From assembly GCA_028023455.1 (NCBI GenBank), contig JAQFVV010000318.1, positions 62,001 through 126,000 on the forward strand: DNA of 64,000 nt, read 5' to 3'. The translations under genes and the position numbers were made by a program. Of the stretch, positions 26,131 to 38,029 are shown one piece after another (within the stretch, counting starts at the first letter, position 1; each line of letters begins with the position of its first letter). The DNA comes from Epiperipatus broadwayi. Lineage: Eukaryota > Onychophora > Udeonychophora > Euonychophora > Peripatidae. The notes beneath the pieces are model-generated. The model saw nothing but the letters and a program-made list of their open reading frames with translations, did no database searches and had not been told where the DNA came from.

Positions 26131-26259
26131 CTATAGCTTGAGGTGCTAGAATATGTACAAATCCTGCTGAGAAAAAAATGAACACTGTAGGATACAATAT
26201 CCAGCCCACATATTGTAATCCAGGATGATAACTGGTTTGAGAATATAACCATAAATGAC
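26131..26259 (-). CDS. CLCN2-like: CLC chloride channel exon (helix C region, LAPQAIG)
   Basis: A 129-bp exon with acceptor aatttag at 26261-26260 and donor ATAG|gtaatt at 26130. Two leading bases finish a glycine codon and one trailing base starts the glycine of GSGIP. It reads [16 protein letters not shown], then [17 protein letters not shown], then VHILAPQAI. This corresponds to the hydrophobic helix of animal CLC-2 channels ending in FSAGF.(Q/H)(I/L)(L/I)APQA(V/I). The upstream exon (helix B) was searched for between 26.3 and 64 kb on the minus strand without success; it may be diverged or beyond the right edge. Confidence 0.93.
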
Positions 26260-27249
26260 CTAAATTATAAAAAAGAATATAAATATATATTTTTTAAATA
26301 TTAAAACATTTTCTCTAAAATATTTATAAATATAAACATTTTTTTTTCTTTTTCTACTACAAATTCTATACTCAGATGAATTATTTCATTATTATTTTAA
26401 TATAAGTAGATCTATTATTTATTTATAATGATAAATAAGCTTTTAAATAATTCTCTGATGGATCAAAGACCTCTCTAATAGTTCCTCATACAGAAAAAAT
26501 GGAGAAGTGGTAGAGTTTGAAAGCTTTTACAAACCTTGTTTACCTTCTGTTTAAAAATGGCTATATATCCATGTACCAGCTGAAATTAGTTATAAACTGA
26601 TTATACAAAAAAAATCTGAACCTATTTGAAAAGATTTATTTGTTTATATACAATTTATTACATCTCATAAACATATATTTTCATATATTTATTCACATAT
26701 AATTAAAAATATGAAAATAAATGAAATAATTATGACTTATCTTAATAATAATATATTTCTCTATAGGCATATAAGAGGAAAATGCATTATAATTCAATTT
26801 TCTTAATAAAAAATAAATTCTGCAAAATCTATCAGGTATAAAATGATACTTTTTAAATCTTTTTTAAATTGTGTGATCCAAATTAGATCTATCACTAATC
26901 CATGAATTAAAGCAAAAAGTCACTGTTAATTAAATGAAATTTAAGAATACTTATTCTACAACATCGAACATACAAGATTAATTTCAAAAGTCTTATATGG
27001 TAAATATCCCTTGCCTTATTGCAATTTTTTCCGAATCTCTAGTTCTCATAATGTGGCCTATGGCTACAATTTTATTCTGATTCTAATACTTTCATTGAAC
27101 TCTGACAATAAAATAAATGGAATAATTAGTTTACAAGTGTTTAAGTTTTGATTTTTACTTGCTTCTATGTTAGTTTTTATTTTTCCTCACCAACATTGAT
27201 TGATACTTTATATAAAAAATGACATTTTATATTAAAATTATTACATATT
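26260..27249. other. No recognised gene
   Basis: AT-rich sequence upstream of the CLC exon. It should be intron if the missing 5' exons lie to the right. No exon-like frame with splice sites was found. Confidence 0.4.
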
Positions 27250-27305
27250 ACAACAGGACAATAAATATCATAAGACTATCATGATTCCTGCTCCCTATTG
27301 TTGTT

Positions 27306-27319
27306 AAGCAGCATATTTT
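27306..27319. repeat. Target-site duplication, left copy
   Basis: AAGCAGCATATTT here is repeated at 30194-30206 (13 identical bases), bracketing the retroelement between them. Confidence 0.85.
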
Positions 27320-30193
27320 AATTGCCTATAGAGGGCACATCTAGTTAATTTTATCGAATTTCAGTCTCTGTAAAATTTTAATATTTCTTGTGGTTTTCTT
27401 GAATTTTTCCAAGTGGAAACCTTTGCTTATAAAAGTTTATCCCCTTACTCTGCTGCTCAGCTAAGGGTGGATAAGTTACAACAGTTTTAATAAATCTTCA
27501 ATGAATCAAGTTGAGAAAGAAACCATCTAATTCCATGCAACCAATCACACCATGCATAGAAGATACAGTTAAAGAGAAGACTTTTTCTCAAAAGCTTATT
27601 CCAAAGGACCCCAGCTCAAATTGGACCAGGATGAAGCCCCTATGGAGATCATTGTAAATCTGGATTTTCCAAGCATGGGAAATGGTAATTTTTCTCTTAA
27701 TTCTCCTCAATTCTACTGTATCAAATAATCCTAACAGTAAATTTGATAAAAATGGTAAAAACTAACATAGTGTCTTCCAATTTAAATGCTCCCCCTTCCA
27801 AAAATCAACCTAATGTACTAATTAATAGAAAGCCTTCTTATGCTAACATTACACAGGTAGGTCTTAGTGAACCTAATGTTATGACATGGGAAAATTCAAA
27901 AACATCACAAAGACTATTTCAATTTAATTGATGAAGAAGTGGAAGAGAACTTTGCTATCAATTCCTGCAATCTCAATCTTCTCAATTTAAATTTGGAGCA
28001 AAGGATCTTGAATTGATAAGCAAATAAATTTAATAGAACCATTTCCCTACAACTACATAAATCCTTTCTTAACTTCTATAGTGAAAACACTTCAATCTTG
28101 GCTGTTACCACACTTCATGTAATTTATATAAATTTCCAATTAATGTACTTTATAATGAGTTAACCAAAAAAATTATGGGAGCTGATTCACTAATTTTGCA
28201 ACACTCTAATAATCATTATGTAAAAATAGAATTTAACAACCTTACTCAAAAAAATTTCTTCCAGAAAAATTTCAAATACAATGAAAAAAATCATTTGCAA
28301 CATTAATAGGAATCATTTCACAATCTTATCAGGCATGATCAAGAACTGCTACATTAAATTTAAAGAAAATGATTTGCAGCAACTATTTGGGCCCTATGGT
28401 AAGCTCTCAAATTTTAGGTACTAACTGATTAAGGGGGAAGACCTTCCAGTATACACTAACACTGTCTCCTTTGAATTCATCCCAAATAAAAAAATCAAAC
28501 CCCACTGACATTCCTTCTCGCCTACATGGAGACTTTCCTTCTCATCATCAGCTTCCGTGGATTCCTTCACAGTGTTTCTTCTGCTGACCAAGGAGCCACT
28601 TGGTGAAGACTGCCTGGTCAAGATCTGTCATCCTTTTGCATCACTATAACTCAGTTTCGGTGGTGATGGCCAGGGATACATACAGTGTTAAACCTGATTT
28701 TGCAGCAACTGAAGCTATTAAGAATACTGCCTACCCTCTATCAGCTCCCATCAATGTCCCACTCACTCAATGAGCTTGTTAAATGAGTTCTTTAGCTCAA
28801 TGTCTTCCTTCATGGAAGAGACACCTCAATTGCTCAATCTATGAAGAGGAAGGTGAGAAAACTGAATAAGGGCCCCAAATCATCTGTAGGCAAAATTTAC
28901 CTCAATAAATTAACTATCCACAATATTAGCTCATTGGATATTGAATTTCCTGTTTCCCAGCAACCAGGGAAAAATGCAGGCCCATTTCTAAAACTAATGT
29001 CCAAGAAAACAATCATGACTTGTTCAATAAGGATCCTGGTCAGCCATCCAATAAGGATCCTGGTAAGCCATCTTAATCACTTGATCTAATAATGATAATA
29101 AGTTGCAGCTACCTATAGACTCTAAAGTTATAAATGCTAAATAAAATCCTTTGAAGGATTTTAATCCAAGGCATCAAATCTTGGACATCTGGCCAGCCTA
29201 TGGATTCTCTAATAGCTAGTATTGGGGCATTATTCCACATATGGTCTGCAATCCAGAACATCAAGGCAGAAACCCAGTATCTATCTACTTAGCAGGACCA
29301 GTGATTGTTGAGTCTGTGAATACATATCTTTTAAAGGCTAGTTCCTTCATCCTTAAAATTTCCACCAACTGTTCAATGAAAACAATCTAATTTTCCTGTT
29401 GAATTAACACCAAATGAAGCTGAAAATATCAGGAATTGACATCCAGGCTCTTAATTCCTTAACTAGAGTATATGCATTGACTAAATGGTTCAAGAAATAC
29501 TCCCACCCATATTTTGTGTCTCTTCGACCCTACAGAGACCTTATAGCCTCTATGCTAAAAGACAAATGCCTACATTATTTATTCTCATTGACAACATACT
29601 ACATGGATCTATCCTGGGGATATGTTTGTCTATATTCATATTACTTTCACTATGGTGCACCCATTTCTGGCTCACCTAATCATATGCCTGATTTATTTAT
29701 GGATAAAGTTAAAAAAATTAGAGAAGAGACCAGAATCCCCCCCCCCCATCTTTGAAGCCACATGGAAGTTGATTGCTATGCCTCCCTAAGGCTAATCCCT
29801 TTTATATCGAGATGAAAACTGCCTATCCTGGAAACAATCAAGAACTGGGATTGATTACCATTTACCACCCTCCTCAGACCCTTGGTATTATGACATTGCC
29901 ATCCATCCGGTAGGGTTTAATTTACCTCTGCAACACTATGGTTTTGCATGGTCAAAATTTTAGTGTGTACATTTCAAATAATGCAAACTTAGTCACCTAT
30001 CTCCAAGACATTGAATCCAGGACCCATTCCTTTGTCCCTATGGATCAGTTTAGTTTTTTTAGACTATACCATGTAAGATGTGTCATTATTGAACTTATTC
30101 CTGCTTTGAATACCATTCAATGTATCATATTTTTTAATTGTATCATATGAGTTGTATTCAAATTTCAGAATAAAAATTATATTTTTATAAAAA
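27320..30193 (+). mobile_element. Retroposed element, 2.87 kb, with target duplication and A-rich tail
   Basis: The unit is flanked by the 13-bp repeat AAGCAGCATATTT and ends in an A-rich tail (about 30165-30195), the signature of target-primed reverse transcription. The interior has markedly higher G+C than the flanks and carries broken plus-strand coding sequence: a gag-like part with a CCHC-type knuckle, then frames of 50-113 codons (29414-29755, 29938-30150) that I do not recognise. No reverse transcriptase or endonuclease is seen, so it is either a non-autonomous element mobilised in trans or a LINE relic whose ORF2 is missing. It interrupts a hammerhead-family repeat. Confidence 0.75.
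27743..28625 (+). pseudogene. Gag/ORF1-like relic with RRM-like and zinc-knuckle parts
   Basis: Frame-shifting plus-strand translation gives a proline/asparagine-rich start with PSYANITQVG (27743-27928), an RRM-like stretch (about 28100-28430, with YGKLSNFRY), and then FFC-x-x-x-xHLV-x-x followed by a mutated cysteine position (28560-28625), which fits a decayed CCHC knuckle. Such an RRM plus CCHC layout is found in ORF1 nucleic-acid chaperones of non-LTR elements. Many stops show it is dead. Confidence 0.45.
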
Positions 30194-30540
30194 AAGCAGC
30201 ATATTTATTTTCATCTTTTTGCTGCTTATTGTAAGCATTATTAGTAAATAATAATAAGTGCCAAATGATAATGCTTATTAAACCCCTATCCTGTTCTTAT
30301 ATCAGTGAGGAGCTTTGATTCTTGGAACAATGCACCTAAATCTTTAAAATCTAAAAGACTTTCCTTTCAGCAGCTACCATTTACTCTGTTATTATCAAGC
30401 TATCAGTCCACATTGAAAACATTAAAATGGTTCTCATTTAAGCCATGTTTGTATAGTCATATAGATCTGAAATCAGTTCAGTTTCTATGCATTATGTTAC
30501 AGACATCTATACCATGTGATCAGGATTTGCTGTAAGCTAA
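30194..30540 (-). repeat. Hammerhead-family repeat, copy E (core deleted; split by the retroelement)
   Basis: Together with 27250-27305 this forms one repeat unit. Before the insertion the parts were continuous: the left part GATTCCTGC...AAGCAGCATA matches the unit at 30541-30640, and the right part (ATAATGCTTATTAAA, CAGTGAGGAGC) matches the rest. On the minus strand it keeps GCTCCTCACTGAT, the stem-I strand and start of the ribozyme core, and then jumps to sequence that lies downstream of the ribozyme in other copies. The catalytic core has therefore been deleted. Confidence 0.7.
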
Positions 30541-30885
30541 TAAAATAGGCCTATCACATGATTCCTGCATATGATCATTGGCATAGCAACATAATTTTTT
30601 AACCATTTCTATGTCACTTATTGTAAGCTTTACTAAGTAATAAAAGATGCCAGATGATAGTGCTTATTAAATCCCTATCTGTGCTGTCCTATCCAATATC
30701 CTTAGACTAGTTTCAAGCTCACAGCTTTAATCAGTGAAGGGTTTTGGATTTTGGGACAGTTCATCTGTATTTTTTAGGATCTAATGCACTTTTCCTCCAA
30801 TAACTATCACTTATATCTCTGTTATACTATCAAACTATCAGCCCAAATTGAACACATTTAATTGTTTATAACGAAAGCCACTTTT
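30541..30885 (-). repeat. Hammerhead-family repeat, copy C
   Basis: Minus-strand unit with the ribozyme motif at 30740-30699 and the conserved flanks TTTAATAAGCA and ATTACTTA downstream. It lies directly after copy E in the same orientation and head to head with copy D, forming a palindrome of about 680 bp centred near 30885. Confidence 0.75.
30699..30740 (-). ncRNA. Hammerhead ribozyme motif, copy C (mutated core)
   Basis: Read on the minus strand: stem-I strand CCTTCA, core CTGATTA (30734-30728), stem II AAGC-TGTGA-GCTT (30727-30715, four perfect pairs), GAA, then ACTAGT as stem III, C at the cleavage position and TAAGGA as the returning stem-I strand. The invariant G8 of CTGANGA is T, so cleavage is probably lost. 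Stem II differs from copy B but remains paired. Confidence 0.65.
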
Positions 30886-31220
30886 TTAGATAGTAACCTA
30901 AATTTGTTTTCCAAGTAAGTTGGTTTAGATTGAAAACATTTGTTTACAGTTTGGGATGATAGCTTAATAGAGAGGTAAATGATAGCTACAGGAGAAAAAA
31001 TGCATTTGATTCTAAAGGTTCAAATGCACTGTTCCAATATCCCAAGTTCTTCATTGATGAAAGCCATAAGCTTGAAATTAGTCTGGTAGTTGAATGGGAC
31101 AATATAAGATAAGGATTTAATAAGCATTATTATTTGACATTTATTATTACTTATGTGGCATAAAGATGATGAACAAAAGTATGCTGCTACTAAAATAGGT
31201 CACACCACATAAAATATTCC
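30886..31220 (+). repeat. Hammerhead-family repeat, copy D
   Basis: Plus-strand unit that is the inverted partner of copy C. The reverse complement aligns over most of the length, including the ATTTAATAAGCAT and ATTATTACTTA blocks. Confidence 0.72.
31048..31089 (+). ncRNA. Hammerhead ribozyme motif, copy D (mutated core)
   Basis: Stem-I strand TCTTCA, core TTGATGA (31054-31060; C3 changed to T), stem II AAGC-CATAA-GCTT (31061-31073, four pairs), GAAA, short stem III ATTAGT and C at 31083. Stem I pairs poorly with TGGTAG. The layout is intact, but the loss of C3, which pairs with G8 in the active site, argues that it is inactive. Confidence 0.6.
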
Positions 31221-33845
31221 TTACCATATTATATATAAGATAAAGTGGTTACTTAGATATAAAATATTTTTTAAAAATACATTGCTTTAATATTTTCAGA
31301 GTTAAAATCAATATTCTTTTATAGATATTATAATATTCATTATCTAATAAAAAAAATAATATTGAACCATAATTGACATCTTTCATTAATATATATATTT
31401 TAAACGTAACAGCATTTTTTACATTTTTTTATTAATTATTTAGAAACTGAATGTACTATTAACATTTTGCACTTTATTTTACAGTACAGGAGGGTTAATT
31501 TTTCTTAAGAACCAGTTAGTTGAATGTTTGTAGTTACATCTGTAATAGATTAAAGCTAATGAAAATAATAACTTTGATATATAATATATTTTTATCTTAT
31601 TCATTATTCAATAAAATTGTTAATATTTAATTTTTTAGCTGAGTTTTCATTTTAAATTTAAAAAATTGAAATATAAACACTAACACGATAATAATTTTCA
31701 AAGAAGACTACACAAATAAATCAAAATGCAATTTTAAAAAATTTTCATTTAATATATATATATTTAATTCTAAACTAAACTTTAGGTAATACGAGTATAT
31801 TCATTGATTTAACTTTTCAGTCACGCCAAGTTTTTATTATCATTACAAATTTAAAAAAAAGATATTCTGATAACATTTTATTTATATAACTTCGACTTAG
31901 AAGTGAAATAAATATAACATTATGAAAATAAGCCAAACTTTATTTATGACCAAACAATAGTAGAAATTTCCCATTAAAGATAAAACATTTCCTTGACCAT
32001 GTATGTAAAAACATTAAATTACGAATTATTTTTTCAGAACTAGTTATTCATGTCTATGTAAAGTTCAGTTCTATTGCAGAATAAAAGTATATTACACGTA
32101 CGTTTTTAATTTTTTTTTTTTTATAATTCACAGATTAAAAAACAACAACGTTATATGATTTTGCGTAAACTGAGTGCAATCACCTCATTTAAAAATTGAA
32201 ACCTTGAAATATTATTATATATAGTGAAGCCTCCATATTCATGATCTCATCATTTAATAGCATGAAAAAATATTAAATAAAACATAAAAAAATTAGAAAT
32301 TATATATTATCAGTCTAGGTAAATTTCTCTGAATCACCCATTTTCTTATCCTACACATTCAATTAGTCACATATCATTTATGTTCTTTATTACTTTTTAC
32401 AATGCTTTTTTACAACCCACTATTGACAGTTTTGATTGCCCCAGAAATCTTCTTCAGAACATAAATAATATTAATATTATATGGATTTGGAAATGCATTA
32501 AGAAAGATAGTCATTTGTGTATATATATTTTCTTTCAATTTATTATTGTATTTTTATAATTTTTTATTCTATCTTTTTTTTTTGTTAGTTATTTTTGTTG
32601 ATGTATTATTTTGTATATTTTTTAAATTAAATTGTAAATGTGAGTATAACAAATATATAAGATTTTATCAATAATTTTAGGAATCCAAGGTAAGATTTGT
32701 AACCACATGCATAATAAATAAAGGAATCTGCTGTAAATATTAAGTCCATGTATTTTATAACAAAATTTAAAGTAGAGATAATTACAATATTTAAAGAAAA
32801 CAATAAAAAATGATAGCCATTAGATATTTATTTAAAGCATAGGCATAAAAAATGAATTCTATTCATGATTATAAATTTACACACATACACATATATCTAT
32901 GCACATTGCTTCATTGCAATTATTCCCCTGGTTTTCAAATCAGTATAAATCTGACAGCTGATAAAATATGCATATTATCAAAATCTGTTGGCAATCACAA
33001 TTCAGCTGCAAAAAATGCTATTTCTGTAATAAGTCATGTTTTATGTTTTAAAAAACCCAACAATAATTAAATTATATCTAAGAACTAAAAATTCCTAGAA
33101 TAACTCACTGCTGATGACTGTATAATCTGATATGTATTAATAATAGTCTACATGTTTAAACATGTGTGCTGAAATAATAGAATAGAAATAAACAGGTTTT
33201 AAAAAATTCTTACTAAATGTCACTAAATACTATTATAGTAGTACTGATTTAATTAGATAGATGTAAAAAAAATATTAATGCCCAACAATGAAATTTTCTC
33301 TCATTAATCAAAAACAAGACTTAAGATTAGCAGAGAAAGGTTCATAAATTCTTTTAAACTCCTGCTGGTGAAAAACCCAGAATATTAAGCAATGTTTTTA
33401 TTGCAAATGTGTAGCAATAGAAATAGTATCAAGCCAAACACAGCATTATTGGGCAGAAACAATCATAGTCTGTATCTGGGGATACCATGCAATAAGGATA
33501 TTTTAGCTGTTAAGCATGAGAGAAAACATTTATATCTTAATATTGAATTTTATTAATTTCAATAACTTGTTAAATTCTATTATATAACAGTAACATGGTG
33601 ATAGTTCAATGGTATTTGGATGAAACTTGGGTTTTTTGTGAGTTTATTTTTCTAGTATTCACTCATCATCATATTTACATAATGTCTAGAAAATAATGAG
33701 ATGATTCATTGTCTAATTTAATATATAGATTTCTCATCCATTGGGCATATATAATGCCATCTTATTTAACAAAATTATAAACATTTCCACAAAGCTTTAA
33801 AATTTTGAGTTGTTACACATATTTTAATTTATTACAAAATTCCAT
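31221..33845. other. No recognised gene
   Basis: AT-rich sequence with poly-A/T runs and short TA tracts. Reading frames are short and low in complexity. I see no exon or element that I can name. Confidence 0.4.
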
Positions 33846-33936
33846 ACAACTGTATTATATATATATATTGTGCCCTTTTATATATATAATACAGGCATAC
33901 AACTGTATATATATATATATATTGTGCCCTTTTCTA
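33846..33936. repeat. Tandem duplication, about 54-bp unit with TA core
   Basis: ACAACTGTAT, a TA run and ATTGTGCCCTTTT occur twice in a row (33846-33880 and 33899-33932). Confidence 0.75.
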
Positions 33937-34443
33937 TAGGTCAATGATGGTTATAAATGGTCAATTACTAAAAAATTTTAAAATTAATATTATATAGTAT
34001 TTAGTATTATAAACTATAGTTAAACAGTAAAAGATTAATGTAATATATTTAATAATAAGTATTGTGATGGTGGGGATTGCATCTAGTCCTATATTTTTCT
34101 AAATTATTTTTCAAAATTTTATATAATCATTTTATATAATATAAGTAGCAAATTTATTAAGACAGATAAAAATAGACTAAATACTGGAAATGTCTACGTG
34201 ACTGTCTGGAATATTTTATGTAAGCACTAGTTTAAATTAATACTAATAATTAAAATATTTAAATAGTATATTATAGAACTGGATGGAATTGTCACACATC
34301 ATAATAAAAAATAAGTATTATACATCTTTATTAATTATTGTTTCAAAATTATTTTAAAAGTAATTAAATTGTGATAGATAATAATTAATTTAAAAATAAT
34401 AATAGGTTAATATTTAAGTCTATTACGTCACGATTTTAAAACT

Positions 34444-34806
34444 TTAGAAATTGTCTATAAACCAAAGTAGGGATTGACCAATAAAAAGATAGATCTTGGC
34501 AGACAATAAAAAATCGCGCAAATTAATTGTATAAACGGGGAGAACAAAAATGTGTTGACTCCAGAGCAGAGGTAAAATTTTAAGCTCTTTAAAATTTCTT
34601 TCTTTCTTCAATTTATTAGTCAATTTTATTATAACTTTAATAATATCTTTGAAAGAAACTAACTGACAATTTAAAATCTTCCGAAGAGAATCTAAGAATA
34701 AAATTTTAAAAAAGTTCTCATAATAATGTTTCACTAACTCCACAGTAACCTGCCAGTGGATTCTATCAAAATATAATCCGAATTTCCAATAAAAAATGGA
34801 TAGATT
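34444..34806 (-). CDS. Unidentified reading frame, about 121 codons, with upstream splice acceptor
   Basis: On the minus strand an open frame runs from a good acceptor (ttggttttcag just right of 34806) to a stop near 34444 without interruption, which is unusual in DNA this AT-rich. There is no ATG at the start; an internal GTG would give 99 codons. The product is basic and hydrophobic, with blocks SLRKILNCQLVSFKDIIK and LPLLWSQHIFVLPVYTINL. I do not recognise a family. It could be a terminal exon, a retroelement fragment or chance. Confidence 0.3.
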   Translation of the reverse strand, partial: NLSIFYWKFGLYFDRIHWQVTVELVKHYYENFFKILFLDSLRKILNCQLVSFKDIIKVIIKLTNKLKKERNFKELKILPLLWSQHIFVLPVYTINLRDFLLSAKIYLFIGQSLLWFIDNF

Positions 34807-37400
34807 CTGAAAACCAAGTTATATAATATTCCAAAAATGTTAATGTTATTCATTGATATAGTTTGTATAGCGTATTACTATGAAAACTGCTTTCGTGCGT
34901 ATAAAATTAATGAAAGGACATTGTGCGCAAAGTTAATGAATATAATGGAAAATAAAAATAAATATTATTCGTATCAGAATAAATGGAAAAAAAAGAATTG
35001 TTATTATTGAAATAATTTGAATTGCTTTCTTTAAGATGACCTGAGCAAATACTAGAAATAGTTAAAGATCGAAAATGTTGCATATAAATTAATAATGAAT
35101 GAAAATGAAATTTACCAGGGAAAATACTTGCCTAAAGAAGAAAAAAAAAATTTTTACAGAGAAATAAATATAAAATATTGGATCCATGGAAAAATGCAAT
35201 TGGTACCGTAAGGATTAAATAATTGTAGTTCAGCTAGAAATAAAGATGCATCAATGCGCCAAGGTAATATTCGCCCGAACATTAAAAACTTCGTGGGATA
35301 ACTAAATAAATGTTTTTTAATAATTTTGAATTAAACATTAAAACTAAAGATCGTCTAAACAGTTTACTAAATGAACTAATTTATTTAAAACTTTAATAAT
35401 CAGAAAGTAGAACATTCGGACAAAGAAGAAATAATAAATATTATGGGACTAACCAAGATTTACTGCCAGAAAAATATGTGATTATGGTTTAAATTATTTT
35501 CTTTATTAATCTAAGTTAAACATTAAGTTTTAGATAGCGATAGGGAAACAAATACATTAATTCGCAATATAACATTATATAAAATAATATGTTGTGATTT
35601 TGAATGATCAAATAAATTGTATGTGTGTGGAAATTTTGTACGTTTGCGATGCTCGAGGAGAAAGAAACCTACTACGAACTCTAATAGGAAGGTAAAGATT
35701 ATTTTGGTAACATTTTATAGTTATTAATGATATAATGTATGTTTTATTTATTTAGATCGGCTATGAATCGAATGAATGTAGTGCAAAAGTTTTATTGTTA
35801 TAATTATGGTAAAATGCATTTTTAAAAACAACACTCTAAAACACTTCGAGATGTGATTAGATTTTTTAAAAATATGCATACGATAATCATTTTATGTGTT
35901 ATTAATATAGTTCAATATAACCGATGGTTAGGTCATATTTTCTGTTAATTTTTCCGATTGGGATATTTAAGTGGTATTTTAATAAAACGTAGATGTCGAA
36001 CTTACAGTGTAATAAAGCAAGACAAATTGTTCTTATGGAATAGGGAAATGTTTTTATATTAGTGAATTTTGTTTATTGTTTTAAAAGGTAGTTAGTTTTA
36101 TCGATGTTGGATACAGTAAAAAATCTTGAGAGATAGTTTGGGTAGTGACTTGGTAGTACGTGGAGATTCGGAAACCAAGATGATGTATTAAAAAACTAGG
36201 ATGCTACAGGGAATGAAATAATAAGTAGTTTTAGGTGGTAATCAGCGTAGTTAACAAAGCCCTATGACTGTTACACATGTTGTCATGGACAGTGTTATTT
36301 TTATATTTCTTGTGAATCGTATTAGATGTTTGGTAAAGCTGAATAATAGCTGCCACATCATGCTTATCGCCAGGGTTATCAGACAATGAATGTCGGCCCT
36401 ATTCACACTGTTCCATACATTTTGAAGTATATATTTTGATAAGTTATCTATCTATCTTCCCGATATCCTATACATCTTTCGCTATCTTTATCTGTATTTC
36501 TTGCAACTACATCGTTATTTGATAAGTCTATTGAAAAGAAACAATAGATATTTTAGAATGTATGTCATGCTGTTATTTGAATAAGAATAGTTAAGTATTA
36601 ACAAAGAGTAGATTATGATTATTGAAAGAAAGATGCAGATGTCCTAAGAAAGGAAGGAGTCAGAGAATTATTTTAATTTTTAAGAAATGAACTATAATTT
36701 GATAAAAATATACCCAAATAGAAATATACAAAAATATTAAAAATGATTTAATGTTTTCTTATTGTTGATTATATTTAAAAATATAAGTATTGCATATTTA
36801 GAGAATGTAATAACATTCGATAATTATAGTATATGTGAAACTAAAACAGGTGATAATTAAACCCGTGTTATGGCATTATACATGAGTATGGCTTATGGAA
36901 TAAATGTATTAGAGTTTATGAGCATTAGAGAACAAATGTTATAGGTAGTAATAATATTTGAACAATATGCAGAGTGACTTATATAGAGTTACAAGAAAAT
37001 GTAATTTTTTTTTAAGAGGAAAAACCATATTGATTGTAAATTTATAATGTTTATAAATGATGTTTATCCATGTATATAATTTATAATACTGTAACTTTAA
37101 TATTAAAAGGTAAAGAATAGTATTATCCATAAAATAGTTAAAATAAGTAATATAATAAACCTAATGAGAAATAAATAAATAACTTATAAAAGGTATAATA
37201 ATTTAAATTAACTATAAAAGAAATCTAAAAAGGTATAATTCAACTATTGTAGTGTTAAAAGAAAGGAGGATATCCCCATGTAAATAGATTTGTTTGTTTT
37301 ATCTTAATTTTGATTGTTGTTAATAAAATTCTAAAATTTGTTTATTAAAACTTGTGTCTGAGTTTTGTTTTCTCTACATCATTGCATGAATTCATAGGGT
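34807..37400. other. Unassigned stretch, slightly purine-rich on plus strand
   Basis: There is somewhat more G and CpG than in the neighbours. A short frame from ATG 35620 (MCVEILYVCDARGERN...) ends at a donor-like GGTAAAG at 35691, and AATAAA signals lie near 37320. No second exon or homologous domain could be linked. It may be a decayed element or an unrecognised transcript. Confidence 0.25.
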
Positions 37401-38029
37401 GTGTTTACCATCATTAAACTAAGTATATAATTGTTTGCACAAAATATAAATAGAGAAGTATATTTAATCTTAAATATTTATTGATTTTTTTGTAATTGAA
37501 TAATTATAAAATTGCATTGCGTTACTGGTCATAAACCCATTGTCATGATGATTTGCTAAATTGTATGCTATTAGTTGCCACTTGCTTCATTTATCAGATT
37601 ATCTAAACACTGCCACTTACTAATTTATTTTATTACTTAAAGATAAAAAAAGAGGATATTAGATTATTAACTAATTTATTACGGTTATAAATTTGCGATA
37701 AAAGAAAAGTTGTACTAGTTAGATTAAACAATGAAGATTGGGATTATTATTATTATTGTTTTATTATTAATCTAATTTCAGAGTAGTAAATTATGACACA
37801 AAATCCCTTATCATATTTTGCTACCTTATTTTAATTGAACCTTGAATAAATTTAAGAACCTGAGATTATTTCATTTGAGCTAGATAATTATATTATTGTT
37901 ATTATAGATAAAAGATTGATACTTTAATTGTTAAATGAGTCTTAGTGATTAGAAGTTTCAGAAGTCATAAGAGTACTATGTAGTTATTATATGTAGTAGT
38001 AGTATAAAGGGGGGGGGGATAGTGTTCTT

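Larger units (their letters stand above)
1..26259 (-). other. CLCN2-like: CLC chloride channel gene, partial (three exons and their introns)
   Basis: Three minus-strand exons at 26259-26131, 17930-17797 and 2880-2803 form one continuous reading frame when spliced (phases 1 then 0). The joined product matches the central pore region of the CLC-1/2/Ka chloride channel branch, from the segment before helix C/D through GSGIPEMKT and GKE(x)PFVH. The gene therefore runs right to left. It continues past base 1, where the next exon (equivalent to NESRN...AAPIGG in vertebrate CLC-2) should follow. The 5' exons coding the cytoplasmic N-terminus and helix B were not recognised right of 26.3 kb. Family assignment is firm; orthology to CLCN2 rather than CLC-1/K is inferred from the conserved helix text only. 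Confidence 0.88.
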
